This document shows positions 1 to 6,499 of a stretch of 16,813 nucleotides of DNA, piece by piece. Below the pieces are notes generated by a model that made no database searches, was not told where the DNA came from, and saw only the letters and a list, made by a program, of their open reading frames with translations. The stretch comes from Campylobacteraceae bacterium (GTDB lineage Bacteria; Campylobacterota; Campylobacteria; Campylobacterales; Sulfurovaceae). Where the stretch lies: contig JALVWV010000053.1 of assembly GCA_027023145.1 (NCBI GenBank), positions 1 through 16,813 on the forward strand. The letters are read 5' to 3'. The number at the start of each line of letters is the position of its first letter. Positions within the stretch are counted from its first letter, which is position 1. The translations under genes and the position numbers were made by a program.

Positions 1-1
1 C

Positions 2-88
2 ATCATCCATGTAGAATTTGGCGATCCGATCCCCTACAAGGGGCGTGAAGATTTGCAGGAAGTGTATCGGGAGCAGTTTGGGTTGTAG
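2..88 (+). CDS. C-terminal end of a probable 1-acyl-glycerol-3-phosphate acyltransferase (partial)
   Basis: The window opens inside a plus-strand reading frame that gives 28 residues and stops with TAG at 86-88. The visible end contains VEFGDPIPYKG. This resembles the C-terminal strand (V-x-F-G-x-P-I) that closes the PlsC-type acyltransferase fold, whose members transfer a second acyl chain to lysophosphatidate at the inner membrane. The catalytic HX4D motif lies upstream of the window, so the assignment depends on one short motif. The gene converges with the minus-strand VapC gene, leaving only 8 bases between their stop codons and no room for a separate terminator. Other enzymes with a similar tail are possible. 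Confidence 0.4.
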   Translation: MIHVEFGDPIPYKGREDLQEVYREQFGL

Positions 89-96
89 GAAGAGCT

Positions 97-462
97 TCAG
101 GAATAGTTCTCAAACAGTGTTATATCCAGAAATCTGAAATCTTTTTTGTTGTGTGTCCATAACGGAATATCGTAGACCATACATGTTGCGGCGATGATGG
201 CATCGTATACACTCATACCATGCGAAAGAGCGTATCGGTTCATGAGCCAAACAGAGAGATTCATGATCCCCTGATCGAGTTCAACGAGCTGGATACGTTT
301 TAAAATCTGATTGAGCTTCTTCAGTTCACGTTTGTCGCGTGCTCCAGACAAAAATTCCAACTGGACGACCGCGTTGATTCGGGAACGATCGAGTATCTGA
401 GAAGAAAGAGGAACCGTTCCGCGTGAATAATCGATAAGAATGCAGGTGTCGAGAAAAATCAT
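97..462 (-). CDS. vapC: VapC-type PIN-domain ribonuclease toxin
   Basis: A 121-residue protein of normal VapC length. The PIN fold is evident from the N-terminal MIFLDTCILIDYSRG strand, with Asp5 as the first metal ligand, Glu36 in VVQLEFLSG as the second, and Asp87 in SVYDAIIAATC as the third. The closing strand PLWTHNKKDF supplies Asp108. These acidic residues bind the Mg/Mn ions used for RNA cleavage; VapC toxins usually cut tRNA or rRNA. Its start overlaps the antitoxin stop by one base (TGATG at 460-464), so the pair is translationally coupled. The catalytic set looks complete, so the toxin is probably active. The RNA target cannot be read from the sequence. Confidence 0.85.
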   Translation of the reverse strand: MIFLDTCILIDYSRGTVPLSSQILDRSRINAVVQLEFLSGARDKRELKKLNQILKRIQLVELDQGIMNLSVWLMNRYALSHGMSVYDAIIAATCMVYDIPLWTHNKKDFRFLDITLFENYS

Positions 463-758
463 CAGCGTGTTTGTCGTCGCAGGTCGTGAACGTATTTAGC
501 ACTGTTTTGGATATGGCTGTAGGGGCGGACATCAGCAAGATTTTCGTCGGCATCATCGACATCGGTCGGGATGTAAGTGTGGGAATGCTTCGCGGGATCT
601 TTTTTTTCATAATACAACGGTTGTGTGCTCTGAAATGCATTGAGAAATTTTTTAAGAGCTTCGAGGGTCACGACCTCAATATCCTGTTTTTGCTGGCGGA
701 CAAAATGCTCCAAGCGCTTCTCGATCTCGGGATTGTCAATTTTTAGGATCAGGGACAT
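462..758 (-). CDS. vapB: VapB-like antitoxin partner of the PIN toxin
   Basis: A 98-residue protein directly upstream of vapC. The N-terminal part (MSLILKIDNPEIEKRLEHF, then a helix with VTLEALKKFL) has the pattern of a ribbon-helix-helix DNA-binding antitoxin: a beta strand with alternating residues followed by two helices. The C-terminal half (about 45-98) is polar, rich in Asp, Lys and His, and probably disordered until it wraps the toxin. A Shine-Dalgarno GGAG sits a few bases before the ATG. In this family the antitoxin both neutralises VapC and represses its own promoter; a perfect palindrome in the promoter spacer (786-800) fits that role. The family call rests on position and fold pattern rather than strong identity. 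The gene contains an 8-base A run near codon 50. Confidence 0.7.
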   Translation of the reverse strand: MSLILKIDNPEIEKRLEHFVRQQKQDIEVVTLEALKKFLNAFQSTQPLYYEKKDPAKHSHTYIPTDVDDADENLADVRPYSHIQNSAKYVHDLRRQTR

Positions 759-776
759 AAGGACTCCTTTGGGACT

Positions 777-805
777 ATTATAACATAACCGATACGGTTA
801 CACAA
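777..805 (-). promoter_or_regulatory. vapBC promoter with palindromic operator
   Basis: On the minus strand a TTGTGT -35 box (800-805) and a perfect TATAAT -10 box (777-782) are separated by 17 bases. The spacer holds the palindrome TAACCG-ATA-CGGTTA (786-800), which is a natural operator for VapB autorepression. The operator and -35 box overlap the last codon and stop of ftsY, so the module is packed against that operon with no free DNA. That this site binds VapB is inferred. Confidence 0.6.
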
Positions 806-1667
806 ACACCTCATCCAAAATCGTATTGACATATTCATTTGCTTTGAAGCGGATCAAGTCGTCCGGGGTTTCGCCAGTGCCGATGTAGTAGATGGGCATC
901 TGGAGTTCGTCGGCGATGGTGAGCACCGCACCCCCTTTGGCGGTACCGTCGAGCTTGGTAATGATGATGCCGTCGATCCCGATGATTTCGTCGAAGGCTT
1001 TGGCCTGGTTGATCGCGCTGCTGCCTTGGGTGCCGTCGAGGATGAGGAGTTTGCGGTCGGGGGAGCCCGGAAGCGCTTTGTCGGCGATGCGGATCATTTT
1101 CTTGAGCTCTTCGGAGAGGTTTTTCTCGGTGTGCAGACGGCCAGCGGTGTCGATGATGACGTTGTCGACCCCTTTGGCGACAGCCGACTCGATCGCATCG
1201 TAGACCACAGCGGAGGGGTCGTGCCCCTGGCGGGTGGCGACGATGGGGATCTGGAGTTTGTCGGCCCAGCGGCTGAGCTGCTCGATCGCAGCGGCGCGGA
1301 AGGTATCGCTGGCACCTAGGAGCACCTTACGTCCCTCACGCTGGTAGAGGCGGGCGAGTTTGGCGATGGTGGTGGTCTTGCCCGCACCGTTGACTCCGAC
1401 GATCATTTCGACAAACGGTTTGGCGCTGCCCGGCTCGATCCACTCTGCGCGGTACTGAAAAACGCTTACCAAGGAGTTGAATGCCTGGATGCGGGTGATC
1501 GTCTCGGGGAGTCCCTCAAGGAGGTGTTCGATCAGAGCGTAGTGGACATCGGCTTCGAGGAGGATCTCTTCGAAGTCCTCTTTGGGGATTTTGCTCCGTT
1601 TGGTCGGAGCGACTTCGTGGATCGCTTCGCCAGTCTTGCCGAGGGCTTTTTTGAGAAAATTCAGCAT
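798..1667 (-). CDS. ftsY: Signal recognition particle receptor FtsY
   Basis: A 289-residue SRP-family GTPase that docks ribosome-nascent-chain complexes carrying SRP (Ffh) at the inner membrane, delivering them to SecYEG. All GTPase motifs are visible: P-loop GVNGAGKTTT (residues 91-100), DTFRAAA insertion-box motif (121-127), DTAGR (173-177) and TKLDGTAKGG (237-246). The N-terminal helical N domain begins almost at once (LNFLKKALGKTGEAI), so the long acidic A domain of E. coli FtsY is absent and membrane binding would rely on the first amphipathic helix. AAGGAG precedes the start ATG. It follows the lipoprotein gene by only 4 bases and is probably co-transcribed with it. The last codon overlaps the vapBC promoter. 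Confidence 0.97.
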   Translation of the reverse strand: MLNFLKKALGKTGEAIHEVAPTKRSKIPKEDFEEILLEADVHYALIEHLLEGLPETITRIQAFNSLVSVFQYRAEWIEPGSAKPFVEMIVGVNGAGKTTTIAKLARLYQREGRKVLLGASDTFRAAAIEQLSRWADKLQIPIVATRQGHDPSAVVYDAIESAVAKGVDNVIIDTAGRLHTEKNLSEELKKMIRIADKALPGSPDRKLLILDGTQGSSAINQAKAFDEIIGIDGIIITKLDGTAKGGAVLTIADELQMPIYYIGTGETPDDLIRFKANEYVNTILDEVFV

Positions 1668-1671
1668 CGTT

Positions 1672-2259
1672 TTACTCCTTTGGGGTGAGGGGTTTGAGGT
1701 GTTTTAGATCGCTGCGGATCATTTCGATGGGGGTGATCCCTTCATAGTGGGTGATGTAATGCCCGTGATCAAACAGTACCGTCAGGGGCAGCGGGTAGTT
1801 GGCTCCGGCGTGCACCTGTGCAGCAATGGCAGCAGCCAGTGGGCGGTTGTCCGGTGTGCGCGAGATAAAAAATGTCGCATCATTTCGGTGCATATAGGTG
1901 CGCAGGGTCGGGGTGTCGATCGTCTCGGGGACGATGATACCGAGGATGAACAGGTGCTTCGACTCCTTGCGTTGCAGGTCGCTGAGGTAGGGCAACATGG
2001 CACGGCACAGGTCGGCACGGGTGGAAAAAAAGTGCAGCAGCACTCGGGGCTGGACGACCCGGCTGAGGCGGAGCTGCCCATCCTGCAGGCTTAGCGTCGT
2101 GCTCCGTCCGTCGATGTCGGTCAGGACAAAAGAAGTTTGTGCGGGTTTATCAGCCGGTTTTAGATGCGTGTTTGAGACGGAAGAGGGGGTGTCGTGGCGG
2201 CTGCATCCGACAATCAACAAAAGTGATGGTACAATACTCCAGAAAAAAAACGATCGCAC
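1672..2259 (-). CDS. Thioredoxin-fold (TlpA-like) lipoprotein lacking the CXXC motif
   Basis: The frame is open back to 2418, but that start would overlap the divergent cyclo-ligase gene. The GTG at 2257-2259 follows GGAAGG and immediately begins a lipoprotein signal (VRSFFFWSIVPSLLLIVGC, lipobox IVGC), giving 195 residues. After a polar linker come a TlpA-like strand-turn (DIDGRSTTLSL), then LLHFFSTRADLCRAMLPYL where the family normally has W-C-x-x-C, and a cis-proline loop region (YPLPLTVLFDHG). Only one cysteine remains and the first is lost, so ordinary disulfide exchange is unlikely. It may bind a partner or metal, or act as a peroxiredoxin-like single-cysteine protein. Probably an inner- or outer-membrane lipoprotein facing the periplasm. 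It leads the ftsY operon. An 8-base T run lies in the signal-peptide codons. Confidence 0.65.
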   Translation of the reverse strand: MRSFFFWSIVPSLLLIVGCSRHDTPSSVSNTHLKPADKPAQTSFVLTDIDGRSTTLSLQDGQLRLSRVVQPRVLLHFFSTRADLCRAMLPYLSDLQRKESKHLFILGIIVPETIDTPTLRTYMHRNDATFFISRTPDNRPLAAAIAAQVHAGANYPLPLTVLFDHGHYITHYEGITPIEMIRSDLKHLKPLTPKE

Positions 2260-2301
2260 CTGCACCTTCCCAGCCCCGATTTCGGGATAAGATTTGGCGC
2301 G

Positions 2302-2330
2302 ATTATACCTGAAGTTGACTTGATGGACAA
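2302..2330 (-). promoter_or_regulatory. Promoter for the lipoprotein-ftsY operon
   Basis: Minus-strand TTGTCC (2325-2330) and perfect TATAAT (2302-2307) are spaced by 17 bases, about 40 bases ahead of the chosen GTG start at 2259. The -35 box lies within the first codons of the divergent cyclo-ligase gene. This position supports the short lipoprotein start, because a start at 2418 would lie upstream of the promoter. Confidence 0.5.
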
Positions 2331-2865
2331 AAAAACCTTTCGCACCACTGCCCTTCGCCGTCTCCGCAGCCTCTCTCCGGCACAGGCACGCCATGCTGAC
2401 TGGCGGGTACAGCGTCAACTCCTACATCGGATCCAAGCGACACGCGCTATGACGGTACTCCTCTACATTCCACTTCCGGGTGAAGTGGACACGATGCCAC
2501 TTATCCGGACACTTCGGCGACGGGGAATCACTGTGCTGGTACCGTTTATGGAGGGTGAAAGTTTTCGCTTGGTACAATACAGACTGCCACTGCATACCAA
2601 GCAGTACGGCGTACGAGAACCGAATTTTTCACGAAAATACCGAAAAAAACAAATAGATATGGCCATTGTCCCGATCGTGGGCACCGATACGACATTTCGA
2701 CGTATCGGGTTTGGCAAAGGGATGTACGATCGATTTTTTGCCCGTGAGGGAGCGTATATCGCTGAGACGATTTTTGTGCAGCGGGCGTGGCAATACAGCC
2801 CTGTTCCGCTAACCGATGTATGGGATGTGCGTGCCGATGAGATCATCGTCGGTCGTCTCAGCTGA
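2323..2865 (+). CDS. fau: 5-formyltetrahydrofolate cyclo-ligase
   Basis: A 180-residue cytosolic enzyme that converts 5-formyl-THF to 5,10-methenyl-THF with ATP, returning this storage folate to the one-carbon pool. The family signature is clear near the C-terminus: VPIVGTDTTFRRIGFGKGMYDRF, matching G-x-R-[LI]-G-x-G-x-G-x-YDR. The N-terminal basic helix (KKTFRTTALRRLRSLSPAQ) and the strand LLYIPLPGEVDT also fit. A TTG codon lies directly before the ATG at 2323; the ATG is preferred. The upstream region is short and shared with the divergent lipoprotein gene, and no strong Shine-Dalgarno is visible. RNase Y follows 52 bases downstream on the same strand. Confidence 0.9.
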   Translation: MDKKTFRTTALRRLRSLSPAQARHADWRVQRQLLHRIQATRAMTVLLYIPLPGEVDTMPLIRTLRRRGITVLVPFMEGESFRLVQYRLPLHTKQYGVREPNFSRKYRKKQIDMAIVPIVGTDTTFRRIGFGKGMYDRFFAREGAYIAETIFVQRAWQYSPVPLTDVWDVRADEIIVGRLS

Positions 2866-2888
2866 CGCTGGGATCGAAAAAGACGATT

Positions 2889-2910
2889 CTCGTTGATTTT
2901 AAAACGAGGA
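2889..2910 (+). promoter_or_regulatory. Small hairpin over the rny ribosome-binding site
   Basis: CTCGTT (2889-2894) and AACGAG (2903-2908) are perfect 6-base arms. The GAGGA ribosome-binding site of rny begins inside the second arm. The stem is short and AT-rich in its loop, so a regulatory role is only a possibility. Confidence 0.25.
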
Positions 2911-2917
2911 CAATACG

Positions 2918-4438
2918 ATGTTTATGACACTGATGGCGCTGGGAGCGCTGCTGCTCGGGCTGGGGCTCGGGTTTGCGGTCGCTCGCATCGGCGCGAAGAA
3001 AAAATTTGAATACCTGGAGCTTGAGGCCAGAGCCAAAGCCAAAGCGATCGAAAACGAAGCGGATCGGCTCCTGCAGGATGCGAAAGTCGAAATCAAAAGC
3101 CAGGAGATCGAACTCGAAAAAGAGTACGCCCGACGCTACGAAGAGCTCGAAAAACGCAAACGGGAAGCGATTCTAAAAGGGCGCGAAAGCGACGCCGAGA
3201 AAGAGAAAGCCCAGCAACTGCGCAATCAGCTTGAAGAGCGTCGTGCCCAGCTCGAAGTACTTGAACAACAGAAAAAAGCGACCATCGATGATGCCATCTC
3301 CAAAATGGAACATGTCGCATCGATGACAGCCGAAGAAGCCAAAGCGTTTGTCCTCCAACGTGTCGAAGAACAGAGCAAAAACGACATCGCCGCCATCGTC
3401 CGCAAGCAGGAAAAGATCGCCCGGGACGAAGCCAAGCGCAACGCCAACTACATCCTTGCACAGGCGACCACCCGGTACGCCGGTGAGTTTGCCGGGGAGC
3501 GCCTCATCAACGTCGTCAATCTTCCGAGCGACGACCACAAAGGGCGGATCATCGGCAAAGAAGGCCGCAACATCAAGAGCCTCGAACAGTTGCTTGGTGT
3601 GGACATCATCATCGATGAAACCCCCGGCGTGATCGTGGTGAGCAACTTCAACCTCTATCGCCGTGCCATCGCTACCCGCGTCATCGAGATCCTTGTCGAA
3701 GACGGCCGCATCCACCCGGGGCGGATCGAAGAGGTGCACGAGCGGGTGCAGGAGGAGTTTGAACAGAAGATTTACGAGGAGGGGGAGAATGTCGTGATTG
3801 ACCTCGGACTCTTCCCGATGCACGAAGAGCTCATCAAACTCATTGGCCGCCTCAAATACCGCGCCAGCTACGGTCAGAATGCCCTCGCGCATACCCTCGA
3901 AGTCGCCCGTCTGGCACGGGTGATGGCTGCTGAGATGGATGGGGATGAAAAACTGGCATTGCGGGCGGGATTGCTGCACGACATCGGCAAGGCACTGACG
4001 CAGGATTTCGGTGGCTCACATGTCGATCTCGGGGTCGAAGTGTGCCGCCGCTACAACGAACATCCTACTGTCATCAACGCCATCCTTGCCCACCACGGCC
4101 ATGCTGAGCCCGACGGGGTAGAGAGTGCAGCTGTCTGTGCTGCCGATGCCTTGAGTGCCGCACGCCCGGGTGCCCGGCGCGAAGTGCTTGAGAGCTTCAC
4201 CAAACGGGTGCGGGACATCGAGGCAATCGCCACCGGTCAAGAAGGGGTCGAGCAGGCGTATGCCATCAACGCCGGGCGGGAGATCCGTGTCTTTGTTGAC
4301 GCGGGCAAGGTCGATGACGATCAAGCCGCTTACTTGAGCCACACCATTGCAAAGCAAATCGAAGATAAGGTACAATATCCGGGTGAAATCAAAGTCAACG
4401 TGATCCGTGAAACCCGGGCCATCGACTACGCAAGGTAA
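2918..4438 (+). CDS. rny: Ribonuclease Y (membrane-anchored endoribonuclease)
   Basis: A 506-residue protein, close to the usual ~520. It starts bulk mRNA decay and processing at the cytoplasmic membrane. Domain order: N-terminal transmembrane helix (MTLMALGALLLGLGLGFAVA), a long charged coiled coil (about 30-180) rich in Glu, Lys and Arg, an RNA-binding KH domain with GRIIGKEGRN (209-218), and an HD catalytic domain whose LLHDIGKA motif places the metal-binding His354-Asp355 pair. The C-terminal domain follows, ending NVIRETRAIDYAR. GAGGA precedes the ATG. A 95-residue gene begins 4 bases after the stop, so the two are co-transcribed. Campylobacterota use RNase Y in place of, or beside, RNase E-type enzymes. 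Confidence 0.97.
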   Translation: MFMTLMALGALLLGLGLGFAVARIGAKKKFEYLELEARAKAKAIENEADRLLQDAKVEIKSQEIELEKEYARRYEELEKRKREAILKGRESDAEKEKAQQLRNQLEERRAQLEVLEQQKKATIDDAISKMEHVASMTAEEAKAFVLQRVEEQSKNDIAAIVRKQEKIARDEAKRNANYILAQATTRYAGEFAGERLINVVNLPSDDHKGRIIGKEGRNIKSLEQLLGVDIIIDETPGVIVVSNFNLYRRAIATRVIEILVEDGRIHPGRIEEVHERVQEEFEQKIYEEGENVVIDLGLFPMHEELIKLIGRLKYRASYGQNALAHTLEVARLARVMAAEMDGDEKLALRAGLLHDIGKALTQDFGGSHVDLGVEVCRRYNEHPTVINAILAHHGHAEPDGVESAAVCAADALSAARPGARREVLESFTKRVRDIEAIATGQEGVEQAYAINAGREIRVFVDAGKVDDDQAAYLSHTIAKQIEDKVQYPGEIKVNVIRETRAIDYAR

Positions 4439-4442
4439 AATC

Positions 4443-4730
4443 ATGACCAAAACGATCAAAGCGCATATGCGCATGGAAGAGGAGTACGAGGGTCTCAGCC
4501 TGATCTTCGGAGACAATGACGTATTGAAACAAAAAATTCTCGATGCAATCGACCATGCCAAAGGGGTGACGGATAAAAAGCCGTTTATTTTCGAGAAGAT
4601 TTCAAACGATCGTCCCGATATCCAGAGCATCTACATCGAATTCCACGACGGTTTCCATGCCGATGCCGGGGATTTTTTCGAGCATGTACTCCATGAACTG
4701 GGGATCAAATGCGAGGAGGATACGATATGA
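4443..4730 (+). CDS. Small protein of unknown function between rny and a cyclophilin
   Basis: A 95-residue soluble acidic protein with no signal peptide or membrane segment. The frame is open from 4407, inside rny, but the ATG at 4443 follows AAGG and starts just after the rny stop. Sequence features: a run MRMEEEYEGLSLIFGDNDVLKQKILDAIDHAK suggesting helices, then a strand-like IQSIYIEFHDGFHADAGDFFEHVLHEL with several His/Asp/Glu residues that could bind metal. Its stop overlaps the cyclophilin start as ATGA, so translation is coupled. I do not recognise the family. Co-transcription with rny makes an RNA or envelope link possible but unproved. Confidence 0.75.
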   Translation: MTKTIKAHMRMEEEYEGLSLIFGDNDVLKQKILDAIDHAKGVTDKKPFIFEKISNDRPDIQSIYIEFHDGFHADAGDFFEHVLHELGIKCEEDTI

Positions 4731-5257
4731 TACGTATGTTGCTTGCTCTGATGGCGGGAGTAACGGTATTAATGGCCGGAGGCAAAGCGCCTGTCGTGGA
4801 GCTCCAGACCAATCAAGGGACGATCGTCCTCAAAATGTTCCCCAAAGCCGCACCACTTGCGGTCGAGAATTTTGTTACACATGCCAAAAACGGCTATTAC
4901 AACGGCATCATTTTTCACCGTGTGATCAAAGGATTCATGATCCAGGGGGGTGACCCCACCGGTACCGGGCGGGGCGGTGAATCGATCTGGCACAAAGAGT
5001 TCAAAAACGAATATGCCCCCAATCTTACCTTCGACCGCCCCTACCTGCTGGCGATGGCTAACCATGGACCCAACACCAACGGCAGCCAATTTTTTATCAC
5101 TGTCGCGCCTACTCCGTGGCTCAATGGTGGGTATACAATCTTCGGCGAAGTGGTTAAAGGACAGGATGTCGTGCGCAAGATTGAAAACACAAAAACCGGG
5201 CGTGCAGATCGGCCGGTTCAGGAGCAGAAGATTCTGAAAGCGGTCGTAAAGAATTAG
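4727..5257 (+). CDS. Periplasmic cyclophilin-type peptidyl-prolyl cis-trans isomerase
   Basis: A 176-residue protein starting at ATG 4727, preceded by GAGGAGG and overlapping the upstream stop (ATGA). The N-terminus (MIRMLLALMAGVTVLMAGGKA) is a Sec signal peptide, so the enzyme acts in the periplasm, speeding proline isomerisation in folding proteins. The mature part is a complete cyclophilin: VELQTNQGTIVLKMFPKAAP, the catalytic FHRVIKGFMIQGGDPTGTGRGG with its Arg, then GSQFFIT and the hydrophobic pocket LNGGYTIFGEVVKG. The tryptophan of some cyclophilins (W-L-x-G-K-H) is here Y-T-I-F, typical of bacterial forms. A hairpin-rich repeat region lies directly after its stop. Confidence 0.93.
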   Translation: MIRMLLALMAGVTVLMAGGKAPVVELQTNQGTIVLKMFPKAAPLAVENFVTHAKNGYYNGIIFHRVIKGFMIQGGDPTGTGRGGESIWHKEFKNEYAPNLTFDRPYLLAMANHGPNTNGSQFFITVAPTPWLNGGYTIFGEVVKGQDVVRKIENTKTGRADRPVQEQKILKAVVKN

Positions 5258-5264
5258 AAAGATG

Positions 5265-5308
5265 TAGGGTTGGCTTTAGCCGACCATCAGGGCATATAAG
5301 CCTGCTCC
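5265..5308 (+). repeat. Paired-hairpin intergenic repeat, degenerate copy
   Basis: Begins GTAGGG and contains stem GGTTGGCT-TT-AGCCGACC (5268-5285, one G-T pair). A weaker second stem (CAGG-GC/GCCTG) follows, ending in CCTGCTCC (5301-5308). The CTTTAG centre, the spacing and the CCTGCTCC tail match the other copies in this window. It starts 8 bases after the cyclophilin stop and could also end its transcript. Confidence 0.55.
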
Positions 5309-5320
5309 AAACAAAGAGGA

Positions 5321-5363
5321 GTAGAGACTTTAGTCCCGTTTGATGGGACTGAAGTCCCAGCCC
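5321..5363 (+). repeat. Paired-hairpin intergenic repeat, full copy
   Basis: Begins GTAGAG. First stem GACT-TT-AGTC (5326-5335). Second stem TGGGACT-GA-AGTCCCA (5344-5359), followed by GCCC. The same architecture recurs at 13789-13826, with paired base changes that keep both stems, and at 15985-16057. Confidence 0.65.
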
Positions 5364-5377
5364 AGAAATAAAACGTT

Positions 5378-5487
5378 TCTCGTTCCCACGCTCCTGCATG
5401 GGAATGCCAATTGTCCTGCCGCAAACAAGACAGTCTCTTGTTTTAGAGTGTGCATATGCGTTCCCACCGGGGACGGTGGGAACGAGA
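5378..5487 (+). repeat. MITE-like element with 12-bp terminal inverted repeats
   Basis: TCTCGTTCCCAC (5378-5389) and GTGGGAACGAGA (5476-5487) are perfect inverted ends. Inside are a centre hairpin AAACAAGA/TCTTGTTT (5423-5443) and a right-hand stem of 11 perfect pairs with a 4-base loop (5459-5484). The GTTCCCACGC...GTGGGAAC pattern recalls REP-like repeats seen in many proteobacterial genomes. No coding capacity is visible. The element fills the gap before cmoB. Confidence 0.6.
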
Positions 5488-5525
5488 TTCATTGTATATG
5501 ATTTCCCAAAGGTATATTTCTCCCC

Positions 5526-6458
5526 ATGAATCTCCAAACCCTCCGCGAAGAACGCCGCAAATGGCTCACATGGAAAAACATCGCACCGCTTCAGGAAGCA
5601 ATCACGGCTCTTCCCGATCCGGTAGTAACGCAGGTGCACCTCGAAGATGCGGTAGGAGTGGAGCTCGATCCGGTGTTTGAAGTGGAATACGGAGCGCAGA
5701 TCGAACAGACGGCACGCCTGTTGATGCCGTGGCGCAAGGGTCCATTTCAGATCGGCAAGCTCTTCATCGACAGTGAGTGGCAGAGTCAGATCAAGTACAA
5801 TCTTCTCGAACCCCATTTTGACCTCCGGGACAAAGTGGTCGGTGATATCGGGTGCAACAACGGCTACTATCTGTTTCGGATGCAGACCCACACTCCGGCC
5901 AAGTTGATCGGGTTTGATCCCTCGGCGCAGTACTACTCACAGTTTCAATTCCTTAACCACTTTCTCCAGACTGAGATCACCTATGAAATGCTCGGGGTTG
6001 AGCATGTGGAGCACTACGAAGAGAAGTTTGATACGCTGTTTTGTCTCGGAGTGCTGTATCATCGCCCTGATCCGGTGGGTACCCTCAAGTCACTCTATCG
6101 GGGGCTCAATCCCGGTGGGGAGTTGATCCTCGATACATTTATGATCGATGGAGAGGAAGAGGTGTGCTTAACCCCGCGGGAGCGCTACTCCAAGATCGGC
6201 AATATTTATTTCATCCCTACCGTCGCCGCACTCACCAATTGGTGCCTGCGGGCCGGATTTGAGAACGTTGAGGTGCTCGAGATTCGCAAGACGAATCTCG
6301 AAGAACAGCGCAAGACCGAGTGGATCGCTTCCCAGAGCCTCGAACATTTTCTCGATCCGGATGATCCAAGCAAGACGGTTGAGGGCTATCCTGCACCCAA
6401 ACGTGTCTACATCAAAGCGACGATTCCTGATGCTATTAGAGCAGCAAATAAAAGCTGA
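5526..6458 (+). CDS. cmoB: tRNA U34 carboxymethyltransferase CmoB
   Basis: A 310-residue SAM-fold enzyme (E. coli form about 323). It transfers a carboxymethyl group from carboxy-SAM to 5-hydroxyuridine at wobble position 34 of tRNA, making cmo5U, which widens codon reading. Evidence: the family block LMPWRKGPFQIGKLFIDSEW (about 66-85), the SAM-binding loop VGDIGCNNGYYLFRM (about 105-119), FDTLFCLGVLYHRPDPV, and the C-terminal GNIYFIPTVAALTNWCLRAGF. Carboxy-SAM is made by CmoA, which is not in this window. The start ATG has only a weak AAAGG upstream. A TATGAT at 5497-5502 could be its -10 box, next to the repeat cluster. Confidence 0.95.
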   Translation: MNLQTLREERRKWLTWKNIAPLQEAITALPDPVVTQVHLEDAVGVELDPVFEVEYGAQIEQTARLLMPWRKGPFQIGKLFIDSEWQSQIKYNLLEPHFDLRDKVVGDIGCNNGYYLFRMQTHTPAKLIGFDPSAQYYSQFQFLNHFLQTEITYEMLGVEHVEHYEEKFDTLFCLGVLYHRPDPVGTLKSLYRGLNPGGELILDTFMIDGEEEVCLTPRERYSKIGNIYFIPTVAALTNWCLRAGFENVEVLEIRKTNLEEQRKTEWIASQSLEHFLDPDDPSKTVEGYPAPKRVYIKATIPDAIRAANKS

Positions 6459-6499
6459 TTCTGATTTCAAACGTTATGATTTTTCCACAAGGATACACA

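Noticed and set aside
600..607. 8-base homopolymer runs in vapB (600-607) and in the lipoprotein signal region (2243-2250) as phase-variation switches
   Set aside because: Phase-variable tracts in this phylum are usually longer and mostly poly-G/C; both genes read in frame and eight A/T bases occur often by chance.
2260..2418. N-terminal extension of the lipoprotein to the ATG at 2418
   Set aside because: It overlaps the divergent cyclo-ligase gene, lies upstream of the best promoter and would bury the lipoprotein signal behind 53 residues.
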